Source: Allobosea sp. OK403
GTDB taxonomy: Bacteria; Pseudomonadota; Alphaproteobacteria; Rhizobiales; Beijerinckiaceae
Length of the DNA stretch: 64,000 nt
Assembly: GCF_900113835.1 (NCBI RefSeq)
Contig: NZ_FOQV01000003.1
Span: 62,001-126,000 of the forward strand
Reading direction: 5' to 3'
Shown here: piece by piece, positions 1 through 7,955 of the stretch
Layout of the letters: every line of letters starts with the position of its first letter
Position numbering within the stretch: position 1 is the stretch's first letter
Notes under the pieces: generated by a model
Seen by the model: the letters and a program-made list of their open reading frames with translations, nothing else
What the model was told of the DNA's origin: nothing
The model's database searches: none
Made by a program: the position numbers and the translations under genes

Positions 1-807
1 AACGTCGTTGACTTCGTTCGTAGAGAGACGCGCGACGATGCCCTGGCAGACCTCTTTGAACAAGCTCTTGCAGTCCACCTCGCGAACGCGGACGAACTAA
101 AAGGCTACGCGGATCTGTTTCCCAAGGGCGGCATTGGCGTAGCGCAAGGTTCATCCTTATCAGCATTCGCAGGAAATGTATTACTTTACGAAATGGACCA
201 CGAACTCAACAACACCGGCGTCACCGCCGTTCGATATATTGACGATATCCTAATAGTCTCCGAAAATGAAACCGACTTAGAGTCCGCTATTACGCTCGCA
301 AAATCGAGACTTGAGGGCTTTGGTTTTGGACTATATTCACCCGCTAACGGATCTGATAAAGCGGCAAGGGGAGAATGCGACAAAGCGATCAATTTCCTTG
401 GGTGCACAATTCAGCCAAGGCGGTGCGTGCCGAGCAAGGCGTCAATCGACAAACTCATAAGTGGCGTTGCTTCATCTCTCTCCGCTTCCAAGTCCGCAAT
501 CAATGATGCACTCAAGACTGGAAAGCGGCTCGATTCAAGAATGTCACAGAGTGCAGTCCTGCACCAACTTGGAGACAAGATATACGGGTGGCAAAAATCA
601 TTCGCGTTCTGCAATGAAGATCAGCCGTTCCGTCATGTTGATGATCAAATCACCAACCACGTCTCCGGCTATCAAGGTTTTATATCTCGAAAACTAGCCG
701 ACATTGACACCCCAAGACAAATGATGATCCTTGGAATACCAGCAACATCCACCCTATTTCTTACAGATAAGGCAAGAAACAGATCTAAATCTGCGACAGC
801 CAAATAA
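1..807 (+). CDS. Reverse transcriptase, 3' part only (start outside window)
   Basis: The frame is open from the first base, so the N-terminus lies upstream of the window; 268 residues are visible. The sequence shows reverse transcriptase palm motifs: VAQGSSLS at about residues 47-54, the catalytic YIDDILI at 79-85, and an FLGCTI motif at about 132-137, followed by a roughly 130-residue C-terminal region of thumb or accessory type. These motifs occur in group II intron, retron and defence-associated (UG/DRT) reverse transcriptases. The visible part has no recognisable HNH endonuclease and no clear maturase domain, so a retron-like or defence-type enzyme is possible but not shown. Codon use is markedly more AT-rich than in every following gene, which suggests horizontal acquisition. 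I cannot assign a subgroup without the N-terminus and a family search. Confidence 0.85.
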   Translation, partial: NVVDFVRRETRDDALADLFEQALAVHLANADELKGYADLFPKGGIGVAQGSSLSAFAGNVLLYEMDHELNNTGVTAVRYIDDILIVSENETDLESAITLAKSRLEGFGFGLYSPANGSDKAARGECDKAINFLGCTIQPRRCVPSKASIDKLISGVASSLSASKSAINDALKTGKRLDSRMSQSAVLHQLGDKIYGWQKSFAFCNEDQPFRHVDDQITNHVSGYQGFISRKLADIDTPRQMMILGIPATSTLFLTDKARNRSKSATAK

Positions 808-1251
808 ATATTGACATCATCATCGAACAAAAAAGCCGCCGCCAATCATCTATTCAAGTACCATTTCCTCTTGGGCCCGGCGCGCACTTCGGCACAATGT
901 CGACTGTAGCTGGCTCCAGAGCGAGCGTAGGCTAGCGCAAGAGTGAGGGCCTGCCGCTGGTTTTGGACGCGCGACCATGCCGCAGCGCCTTCTACTGAAA
1001 GGGCACACCCTCATCCGGCGCTCCGCGCCACCTTCTCCCGTCCGGGAGAAGGGAAGAAGGCGTCGCGGTTCCCGTCAAAACTGCCGCTCGAAGCCCTGCG
1101 TCGCCGACATGCCCCCGCCCCGCTCATTTCAGCCAGGAGGCAGTGACACCGCACGCGGCATCTAGATAAACTGCCTACACATCATCGCCTGCGTAGAATT
1201 TTATAATCGTCAACACAGCCAATCCGAACAAATTCTTCTCCGGGATCCATC
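808..1251. other. Intergenic region with partial dispersed repeat
   Basis: No convincing gene is present in these 444 bases. The first 60 or so remain AT-rich like the reverse transcriptase gene; composition then shifts to the GC-rich background, so the edge of the acquired DNA probably lies near 850-900. From about 942 to 1054 there are fragments of a dispersed repeat: the string GAGGGCCTGCCGCTG recurs near 6878, and a short hairpin CCTTCTCCC/GGGAGAAGG lies near 1031-1054. Confidence 0.6.
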
Positions 1252-2433
1252 ATGACCACGCCGAATTTCGACTTGCTGATCGACCGCCGCGGCACGCATT
1301 CGGCGAAATGGGACATGATGGAGGCAAATTTCGGCGTCCCAGCCGCCGACGGTATCGCCATGTGGGTGGCCGATATGGATTTCCAGCCACCGGCCTGCGT
1401 GCAGGCGGCGGTCGAGGCGATGGCCGGCCACGGCGTCTACGGCTATTTCGGCGATGACCGGAGCTATCGCGACGCCATCCGCTGGTGGATGAAAAACCGC
1501 CATGGCTGGGAGGTCGAGCCGCAGGCGATCTTCACCACCCATGGCCTTGTCAACGGCACCGCGCTCTGCGTCGAGGCCTTTACCAAGCCCGGCGACGGCA
1601 TCGTGCTGATGACGCCGGTCTACCACGCCTTCGCCCGCATCATCACTGCTGCCGGCCGGCGCGTGGTCGAATGCCCGCTCGCGCTCGCGGATGGGCGCTA
1701 TGTCCTCGACATCCCCGGCTGGGATGCGCGCATGACCGGCAGCGAGCGCATGCTGATCCTGTGCTCGCCGCATAATCCGGGCGGGCGCGTCTGGACAGCG
1801 GACGAATTGCGCGCCATCGCCGATTTCTGCAAGCGCCACGACCTCATCCTCGTCTCCGACGAGATCCACCACGATCTGGTCATGCCCGGGCAGCGCCATA
1901 CGGCGATGCCGCTCGCTGCGCCCGACATCCTCGACCGGCTGGTGATGATGACGGCGACGACCAAGACCTTCAACATCGCCGGCAGCCATATCGGCAACGT
2001 CATCATCCCCGATGAGGCGCTGCGCGGCCCCTTCCAGGCGCGGATGAACGCGCTCGGCATCTCGCCCAACTCCTTCGGCATGGCTATGGCGACGGCCGCC
2101 TACAGCCCCGAGGGCGCTGCCTGGGTCGACGCGCTGGTGGCCTATCTCGACGGCAACCGGCGCCTCTTCGACGAGGGCGTCAGCGCCGTTCCCGGCCTGA
2201 GCTCGATGGCGCTGGAAGCGACCTATCTCGGCTGGGTCGATTTCAGCGGGACCGGCATGGCCCCGGCCGAATTTATCGCCCGCGTCGAGAAGCAGGCCCG
2301 GATCGCCGCCAATCACGGCGCGAGCTTTGGACTGGGCGGCGATAATTACCTGCGCTTCAACCTCGCAACCCCGCGCGCCGTCGTCGCTGAAGCCGTCGAA
2401 CGTCTGCAGGACGCTTTTGCCGATTTGCAATAG
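1252..2433 (+). CDS. MalY/PatB-type PLP aminotransferase (putative C-S lyase)
   Basis: A 393-residue fold-type I PLP enzyme of the MalY/PatB group, which cleaves C-S bonds in cystathionine or related cysteine conjugates to give pyruvate, ammonia and a thiol; some members act as aminotransferases. The N-terminal FDLLIDRRGTHSAKWD stretch is typical of the group. SDEIHHDL at about residues 202-209 carries the Asp that contacts the PLP ring nitrogen, and K238 in TATTKTFNIAG is the expected Schiff-base lysine. Length fits the family (about 390). The ATG at 1252 is used although the ribosome-binding site is weak. It is monocistronic, with repeats downstream. Substrate cannot be told from sequence. 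Confidence 0.88.
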   Translation: MTTPNFDLLIDRRGTHSAKWDMMEANFGVPAADGIAMWVADMDFQPPACVQAAVEAMAGHGVYGYFGDDRSYRDAIRWWMKNRHGWEVEPQAIFTTHGLVNGTALCVEAFTKPGDGIVLMTPVYHAFARIITAAGRRVVECPLALADGRYVLDIPGWDARMTGSERMLILCSPHNPGGRVWTADELRAIADFCKRHDLILVSDEIHHDLVMPGQRHTAMPLAAPDILDRLVMMTATTKTFNIAGSHIGNVIIPDEALRGPFQARMNALGISPNSFGMAMATAAYSPEGAAWVDALVAYLDGNRRLFDEGVSAVPGLSSMALEATYLGWVDFSGTGMAPAEFIARVEKQARIAANHGASFGLGGDNYLRFNLATPRAVVAEAVERLQDAFADLQ

Positions 2434-2481
2434 CGGGGTGGTCGAGGGCCAGGAAAGGCATGCCACAATCGTGCCGAGAAG

Positions 2482-2735
2482 GGCTCGGGGAACCCCTCTC
2501 CTGTAAGGAGAGGGGCAGGGGTGGGGTGTAGGCCCCTGGACCAGTTGGGTGACGACCTTGCCGTCATTGCGAGCGCAGCGAAGCAATCCAGCGAGGACTC
2601 GCCCTACGTCCTCTGGATTGCTTCGCTGCGCTCGCAATGACGATGGAGCGGCAGTCAGGTCGCGGCCAAGCGTCAAACGGCCGACACCTCACCCTGCCCT
2701 CTCCTTACAGGAGAGGGTTCCCCGCGCTTGTCTCG
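2482..2735. repeat. Composite inverted-repeat element with nested palindrome
   Basis: The outer ends are two related hairpins in opposite orientation: CCCCTCTCC/GGAGAGGGG with loop TGTAA near 2494-2516, and CCCTCTCC/GGAGAGGG near 2697-2718, each flanked by GGGGAACC-type ends. The same pair of ends in the same order occurs at about 19885-20035, with only about 65 bases between them instead of a second palindrome. Here the gap is filled by a perfect 30-base-arm inverted repeat at 2562-2642. The layout looks like one repeat inserted inside another. Confidence 0.75.
2562..2642. repeat. REP-A palindrome, copy 1 (perfect 30-base arms)
   Basis: Left arm 2562-2591 starts CGTCATTGCGAGCGCAGCGA; right arm 2613-2642 is its exact reverse complement over all 30 bases, around a 21-base loop. 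Further copies with the same ends but different centres lie at 15711-15799 and 16819-16900. It resembles a REP-type element; no coding capacity. Confidence 0.85.
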
Positions 2736-2806
2736 GTAAGAAAGGGCTTCCGGCCCGAGATGCTCGGGTCAAGCCCGAGCATGACGGAAAGGGTTCGCCG
2801 GCGCCC

Positions 2807-4213
2807 TTAAACCACAGCCCCCGGGTTCAGGATCCCCTGCGGATCCAGCGTCGCCTTCAGCGTCTTCATCAAGGCGAGTTCGACCGGGTCCTTGACGCCC
2901 GGCAGCAGGTCGCGCTTGAGGCGGCCGATGCCGTGTTCGGCCGAAATCGAGCCATGCATCTCGCTGACGATGGCGTGGACGGCCTGGTTCATCTCGCTCC
3001 AGCCGGAGAGGAAAGCGGCCTTGTCGGCGCCCACCGGCTGGCTGACGTTGAAGTGGATATTGCCGTCGCCCATATGGCCGAAGGGCACCGGGCGGCAGCC
3101 GGGGACCATCGCCACAACGGCCTCGGAGGCGCGGGCGATGAAGGCCGGCACCGCATGCAGCGGCACCGAGACGTCGTGCTTGATCGAGCCGCCCTCGTAG
3201 GTCTGCACCTCGGAGAGCATCTCGCGCAGCTTCCAGAAATCATTGCGCTGGTTGAGCGAGCCGGCGAGCGCGGCGTCGGTGACCAGCCCCTTTTCCAGCG
3301 CATCGCCGAGGAAGGCCTCGACCGCCTCGTCGAGCCCGCTGGCCGACTGGGCGCAGACCTCCATCAGCACATACCAGGGCGAGGGCTCGGAGAGCGGGTC
3401 GCGCGCGCCGGAGGCATGGCGCAGCACGAATTCGAGCCCGGTGCGCGAGAGGATCTCGAAGGTCGTCAGCGTGCCACCGGCCCCGGCCTTGGCAGCGTTG
3501 AGCAGCGCCAGCGCCTCATCGGGCGAGGGCACGGCGAGGAAGGCCGTGGCGCGTGCGGCGGGCAGCGGGAAGAGCTTCAAGACGGCAGCCGTGATGATGC
3601 CGAGCGTGCCTTCCGCCCCGATGAAGAGGTTCTTCAGGTCGTAGCCGGTGTTGTCCTTGCGGAGCTGGCGCAGGCCGTTCCAGACCCGGCCATCGGCGAG
3701 CACGACCTCGAGCCCCATGCAGAGCTCGCGGGCATTGCCATAGGCCAGCACCGCCGTGCCGCCAGCATTGGTCGAGAGATTGCCGCCGATGGTGCAGCTG
3801 CCTTCGGACGCCAGCGAGAGCGGGAAGAGCCGGCCCGCCGCCTCGGCCGCTTCTTGCGCCTTCTGCAGCGTCAGCCCGGCCTCGACGGTCATGGTGTCGC
3901 TGTCGGGGTCGACGGCGCGGATCTTATCCATGCGCTGCAGCGAGAGGATGATCTCGCGGCCCTCCGCCACCGGGATCTGCCCGCCGACGAGGCCGGTATT
4001 GCCGCCCTGGGGCACGAGCGTCGTGCCCGTAGCGGCCGCAAGCTTGACCAGCGCCACGACCTCTTCGGTCGAGGCGGGCCGGACGATGGCCTGCGCCTTG
4101 CCACGGAACAGATCGCGCCATTCCTTGAGATAAGGCACCATTGCGTCAGCGTCGGTGATGACGTTCTTCGCGCCGACGATCGCCGACATCTGATCCAGGA
4201 TTTCGCTGCTCAT
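2807..4213 (-). CDS. FAD-linked oxidase, GlcD/D-2-hydroxyacid dehydrogenase family
   Basis: A 468-residue flavoprotein of the GlcD/Dld/D-2-hydroxyglutarate dehydrogenase family, which oxidises D-2-hydroxyacids to 2-oxoacids and passes electrons to a quinone, cytochrome or flavoprotein acceptor. The N-terminal FAD_binding_4 domain shows PQGGNTGLVGG (about 68-78) and the CTIGGNLSTNAGGT phosphate-contact loop; the C-terminal FAD-oxidase domain shows FGHMGDGNIHFN and EHGIGRLK. No iron-sulfur cluster domain is attached. I use the ATG at 4213 preceded by GGAG; an in-frame TTG lies at 4231. The gene starts about 15 bases after the end of the upstream RNA methyltransferase gene and is probably co-transcribed with it. 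The exact hydroxyacid is unknown. Confidence 0.9.
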   Translation of the reverse strand: MSSEILDQMSAIVGAKNVITDADAMVPYLKEWRDLFRGKAQAIVRPASTEEVVALVKLAAATGTTLVPQGGNTGLVGGQIPVAEGREIILSLQRMDKIRAVDPDSDTMTVEAGLTLQKAQEAAEAAGRLFPLSLASEGSCTIGGNLSTNAGGTAVLAYGNARELCMGLEVVLADGRVWNGLRQLRKDNTGYDLKNLFIGAEGTLGIITAAVLKLFPLPAARATAFLAVPSPDEALALLNAAKAGAGGTLTTFEILSRTGLEFVLRHASGARDPLSEPSPWYVLMEVCAQSASGLDEAVEAFLGDALEKGLVTDAALAGSLNQRNDFWKLREMLSEVQTYEGGSIKHDVSVPLHAVPAFIARASEAVVAMVPGCRPVPFGHMGDGNIHFNVSQPVGADKAAFLSGWSEMNQAVHAIVSEMHGSISAEHGIGRLKRDLLPGVKDPVELALMKTLKATLDPQGILNPGAVV

Positions 4214-4227
4214 GAGGTCTCCAGGCT

Positions 4228-5466
4228 TCAACGCTTGCCGGCGCGCCTGAACAGGCCGACGAGTTCGATATGGGCTGAATAGCGGAACTGGTCGATGGGC
4301 GTGACGCCCTCCAGCGCATATCCCCCCGCGATCAGGATCGCGGCGTCGCGGGCAAAGCTGCCGACATCGCAGGAGACATAGACGACGCTGGCAACCTTCG
4401 AGGCCGCGAGCCGCCTCGCCTGCGCCTCCGCACCGGCGCGCGGCGGATCGAGCACCACCGCGTCGAAGGCGTTCAGCTCATGCTCCAGCAAGGGGCGCCG
4501 GAACAGATCGCGGGTTTCCGAAGTGATCTGCTTGAGGCCTTGCGTCGCACCGGCCGCGCGCGTCAGGGCCAGGATCGCCGCCTTCTCGCTCTCGACGGCA
4601 TGGACCTGCGCCTTCCCTGCGAGGCGGAAGCTGAAAGGGCCGCAACCGGCAAAGAGATCGGCGACGCGCTTGGCCTTGGGCAGAGCGGCGACGACCAGCG
4701 CCGCAATCGTCTCCTCACCCAAAGTGGTCGCCTGCAGGAAGCCGCCGGGAGCCGGCGCCACCATCGCCTTGCCCATTTTCTGGAGCGGGGAACGGCGTTC
4801 GACGATGATCTCGCCATGCATCGACAGCCTGGCCAGATCGAGCCGCTCAGCCGCCTCCGTCAGTGAAAGCCGGAGCTTGTCGCCGGCCGGGCCATGGCCG
4901 CGAATATCGACATCGAGCCCGGCATCCGAGGCGGTGATCTGCAAATCGAGCGGCTTGTTGGAGCCGCCGAGCCGGTTCGCCAGCAATTGCGCGACAGCCG
5001 GAGCCCACGCCAGGCCGGGCGCCAGGACCGGGCAGGCCTCGACCGCGACGAGATCATGGCTGCGCGCCGCCATGAAGCCGACCATCATGCCGGGTCCCTC
5101 GCGCCTGGCATGGAAGGTGACGCGGCGGCGGCCTGCGCCATGGGCATCGACCAGCTCGGCGACCGGCACTGTCACGCCGGCACGCTGCAGCGTGGTGACG
5201 ACCTGCTGGCGCTTCCAGGCCTTGTAGAGGCCCTCATCCATATGCTGGGCAGCGCAGCCGCCGCAGCGGGTGAAGAGCGGGCAGATCGCGGCGATGCGGG
5301 ATGCAGCCGGCGCAATGATCTCGACGAGCTGGCCGCGATCGCCGTCGCGAACCACGCGCACGGTCTCGCCCGGCAGCGCATAGGGCACGAAAACCGGCCC
5401 ATTGGCCGTCTTGGCCACGCCATCGCCCTTCTGGCCGAGATGGTCGATGAGAAGAGTTTCATTCAT
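4228..5466 (-). CDS. TrmA/RlmD-family RNA uracil-5 methyltransferase
   Basis: A 412-residue SAM-dependent RNA m5U methyltransferase. The N-terminal TRAM-like segment (GQKGDGVAKTANGPVFVPY) is followed by a [4Fe-4S] cluster signature: C62, C68 and C71 in CPLFTRCGGC, with a likely fourth ligand C145 in VEACP. The C-terminal half carries the SAM motif VADLFAGCGPFS, the LDPPRAGA loop, and the catalytic nucleophile C366 in VYVSCDVGSF. The cluster favours RlmD-type (23S rRNA U1939) over TrmA activity, but alphaproteobacterial members are poorly resolved, so no symbol is given. The ATG at 5466 has a strong AGGAGGG site. The following FAD-oxidase gene is close behind on the same strand. Confidence 0.9.
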   Translation of the reverse strand: MNETLLIDHLGQKGDGVAKTANGPVFVPYALPGETVRVVRDGDRGQLVEIIAPAASRIAAICPLFTRCGGCAAQHMDEGLYKAWKRQQVVTTLQRAGVTVPVAELVDAHGAGRRRVTFHARREGPGMMVGFMAARSHDLVAVEACPVLAPGLAWAPAVAQLLANRLGGSNKPLDLQITASDAGLDVDIRGHGPAGDKLRLSLTEAAERLDLARLSMHGEIIVERRSPLQKMGKAMVAPAPGGFLQATTLGEETIAALVVAALPKAKRVADLFAGCGPFSFRLAGKAQVHAVESEKAAILALTRAAGATQGLKQITSETRDLFRRPLLEHELNAFDAVVLDPPRAGAEAQARRLAASKVASVVYVSCDVGSFARDAAILIAGGYALEGVTPIDQFRYSAHIELVGLFRRAGKR

Positions 5467-5609
5467 CGCCAGCCCTCCTGCAGCGCTTTCCTTCTCCTGC
5501 GGCTTCCTTCCGGCGAGCATTCTTCCAACCTTGTCCGAGCGAGCCGGCCCGTGGTGACCTGAGCATCGCTTTCGCCTATCAGGTCGGAGGCAAACAGGGA
5601 AATCGCGAC

Positions 5610-6656
5610 ATGAGCATCCGCGACGGCGTCATCGAGGCCATCGGCAATACGCCGCTGATCAAACTGAAGCGCGCCTCGGCCGAGACCGGCTGCACCATCC
5701 TCGGCAAGGCCGAATTCATGAACCCCGGCCAGTCGGTCAAGGATCGCGCGGCGCTCGCCATCATCCGCGACGCGGAACGGCGCGGCACATTGCGGCCGGG
5801 CGGCGTCATCGTCGAGGGCACCGCCGGCAATACCGGCATCGGCATCGCGCTTGTCGGCAATGCGCTCGGCTACCGCTCGGTGATCGTGATCCCGGAAACG
5901 CAGAGCCAGGAAAAGAAGGACATGCTGCGGCTGGCCGGCGCGACGCTGGTCGAGGTGCCGGCCGTCGGCTACGTCAACCCCAACAACTATGTGAAGGTCT
6001 CGGGCCGCCTCGCCGAAGAGCTGGCGAGGACCGAGCCCAATGGCGCGATCTGGGCGAACCAGTTCGACAATACCGCCAACCGCCAGGGCCATATCGAGAC
6101 GACCGGCCCGGAGATCTGGGCGCAGACTGAGGGCAAGGTCGACGGCTTCATCTGCGCCGTCGGCTCGGGCGGCACGCTGGCGGGCGTCGGCATCGCGCTG
6201 AAGGGCTTCAACCCGAAGGTCACGATCGGCCTCGCCGACCCATTCGGGGCGGCGCTGCATTCCTTCTACACCACCGGCACGCTCAAATCTGAGGGATCCT
6301 CGATCACCGAGGGCATCGGCCAGGGCCGGATCACCAAAAACCTGGAGGGCGCGCCGATCGACGTCTCCTTCCAGATCCCCGACAGCGAAGCGGTGCCTGT
6401 CGTCTTCGACCTGCTCGAACATGAGGGCCTGTGCCTGGGCGGCTCGTCGGGCATCAATGTCGCCGGCGCGATCCGGCTGGCTAAGCAGATGGGACCTGGA
6501 CACACCATCGTGACCATCCTCTGCGATTACGGCACGCGCTATCAGTCGAAGCTGTTCAACCCCGATTTCCTGCGCTCGAAGGGCCTGCCGACGCCGGCCT
6601 GGCTGGAGCGGGGCGATGCGGGTCTGAAGGCCGTGATGGCGCGCGTGCTGGGATAG
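5610..6656 (+). CDS. cysK: Cysteine synthase (O-acetylserine sulfhydrylase)
   Basis: A 348-residue fold-type II PLP enzyme that makes L-cysteine from O-acetylserine and sulfide in the cytoplasm. K44 in NPGQSVKDRAA is the expected PLP lysine; EGTAGNTGIGIA (69-80) is the substrate-binding loop and GSGGTLAG the phosphate-binding loop. Enteric CysK has TSGNT in the substrate loop, whereas this protein has TAGNT, a variant known in a separate branch of cysteine synthases. The C-terminus is about 25 residues longer than the E. coli enzyme. The ATG is preceded by AGGGA at a good distance. A long frame on the opposite strand is a composition shadow. Confidence 0.9.
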   Translation: MSIRDGVIEAIGNTPLIKLKRASAETGCTILGKAEFMNPGQSVKDRAALAIIRDAERRGTLRPGGVIVEGTAGNTGIGIALVGNALGYRSVIVIPETQSQEKKDMLRLAGATLVEVPAVGYVNPNNYVKVSGRLAEELARTEPNGAIWANQFDNTANRQGHIETTGPEIWAQTEGKVDGFICAVGSGGTLAGVGIALKGFNPKVTIGLADPFGAALHSFYTTGTLKSEGSSITEGIGQGRITKNLEGAPIDVSFQIPDSEAVPVVFDLLEHEGLCLGGSSGINVAGAIRLAKQMGPGHTIVTILCDYGTRYQSKLFNPDFLRSKGLPTPAWLERGDAGLKAVMARVLG

Positions 6657-7244
6657 CGCCCAGCGGCGCTCCTTGGAACTGCTCCGTTATCCTGGCCGAA
6701 GCGAAGCGGAGCGCCGGGACTCCAGGCGCGTCATGGTCGGGCTTGCCCCGAGGCTGTCCGGTTGGGGTTTTGGCCCTGAGCGGATCACGCACGGCTCTTC
6801 CCTCGTGGGCGAGATGAAGCGAAGTGCCGGATGAAGGGCGCGGGGAACCCTTCTCCCGGATGGGAGAAGGGCAGGGATGAGGGCCTGCCGCTGATTGCTA
6901 GGGGCGCTACTGTGCCGCAGCGCCGGCTTCATCCTGAAAGCGCAGGAGACGATGCGCAGCCGCTTGCGCGCTCTGGTTGTCTGGCCTGCCCTCACCCCTG
7001 CCCCTCTCCCACACGGGAGAGGGGTTCCCCGCGCCTGTCTCATTCCTCCCCGCCCGCTGGAAAGCCTGCGATGAACGGAGCTTTTCGATCGGGCGCTCGC
7101 GGCGAACCGGACAGTCGTGAGTCAAGCCCGACCATCTCGTGATGGGGCACCCTCCGATGGATCCCGGGACGGCCTGCGGCCGCCCAGGATGACGACAGAA
7201 TGCGGCGCGCTCTCCGGCCCCGCAACCTGCCCGCCAGCGCCTGA
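6657..7244. repeat. Gene-free region with composite dispersed repeats
   Basis: No gene is supported in these 588 bases. They contain a hairpin CCCTTCTCCC/GGGAGAAGGG near 6849-6873, the GAGGGCCTGCCGCTG string also seen near 945, a second hairpin CCCCTCTCCC/GGGAGAGGGG near 7000-7025, and from about 7047 to 7130 a stretch (CCCGCTGGAAAGCCTGCGAT onward) that recurs in inverted orientation near 19790-19865. A partial copy of the REP-B family (GATGGATCCCGGGA to CAGGATGACG) ends near 7193. Confidence 0.7.
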
Positions 7245-7730
7245 TTACTGGATCGCCTTGACGCTGCTCATGATCGTATCGATCGCCGCGCCATGCTTGG
7301 TGCGTTCCGCGTCCGAGCCCCAGAGCGTCAGCATGATCACGCGGTTCTTGCCGGCCGGCAGCAGGATGAGCTCGACGGTGGTCGGGCCGTTGTCGTCGCT
7401 CGTCTCGAACTGGAAGATCGTCGCCGGCATGCCGTTGAAGGGCGTTTCCACCTTCTTGGCCGGCACATCCTTGATGTTGTTTTCCTTCATCCAGGCCGCG
7501 TTGTTGTCGATCATCTTGCCCACATCACGGGCGCTGGCGAACTCGACGGAGAAGAAGACGTCCTTGTCCGGAGACTGGGCGGAATAGCCATAGGAGATCG
7601 CCTCGGTCTCCCAGCTATCGGGCACCGTGATCGTCACGGCCGGATCCTTGTCCGGGACCGCGAAATTGCGGGCAAAGGCGTTCGTCGCGAGCAGGCTCAA
7701 CAGAGCAGCCGCGGCCAGAAGCATTCTCAT
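7245..7730 (-). CDS. Small secreted protein of unknown function
   Basis: A 161-residue protein with a classical signal peptide (MRMLLAAAALLSLLATNAFA, cleavage expected after AFA), so it is probably periplasmic. The mature part has the flavour of alpha/beta proteins of the PsbP/DUF1795 type (VPDSWE near the N-terminus, FQFETSDDNGPTTVELILLP in the middle), but I do not recognise the family with certainty. The ATG at 7730 is chosen because the signal sequence begins there; in-frame codons upstream lack a signal-like character. It is monocistronic, preceded by a repeat-derived hairpin at 7900-7932. Confidence 0.75.
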   Translation of the reverse strand: MRMLLAAAALLSLLATNAFARNFAVPDKDPAVTITVPDSWETEAISYGYSAQSPDKDVFFSVEFASARDVGKMIDNNAAWMKENNIKDVPAKKVETPFNGMPATIFQFETSDDNGPTTVELILLPAGKNRVIMLTLWGSDAERTKHGAAIDTIMSSVKAIQ

Positions 7731-7899
7731 GGACTCGTCCGAATCGTTCTTGGCTTCCGCCACAGCGCGCGAAGCTGCGGCAACGCTTGCCATGCAAACG
7801 CGTGGACACAAGCTCACGCCTGGCCGGCGTCAACACGAATCTTCGAAAGGATGCTGCCGAGACGGCTGTGTTGGCTACGCGGAGGCCCGGGATGACGCG

Positions 7900-7932
7900 G
7901 GTGGTTCCGAGCATAAACGGCTCGGAACCACC
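7900..7932. repeat. Hairpin, fragment of REP-B family
   Basis: A perfect 13-base inverted repeat, GGTGGTTCCGAGC (7900-7912) and its complement (7920-7932), with a 7-base loop. The left arm plus the preceding GATGACGCGG recurs at 21231-21250, so this is the end module of a dispersed repeat. It sits between the corA-like gene and the secreted-protein gene and could end transcription of the former, although no T-run follows. Confidence 0.6.
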
Positions 7933-7955
7933 ACGTTCGCGTATCAGCAATGCGA

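Noticed and set aside
1210..2676. Long minus-strand frame opposite the MalY-like gene
   Set aside because: It is a composition shadow of a high-GC gene; it runs through a repeat element and shows no family motif.
2549..4282. 577-residue plus-strand frame opposite the FAD-linked oxidase
   Set aside because: It has low-complexity Arg/Ala/Gly-rich translation, begins inside a repeat, and the minus strand carries a clear enzyme.
5463..6503. 346-residue minus-strand frame opposite cysteine synthase
   Set aside because: Antisense shadow; no motifs, and the plus strand is a complete cysteine synthase.
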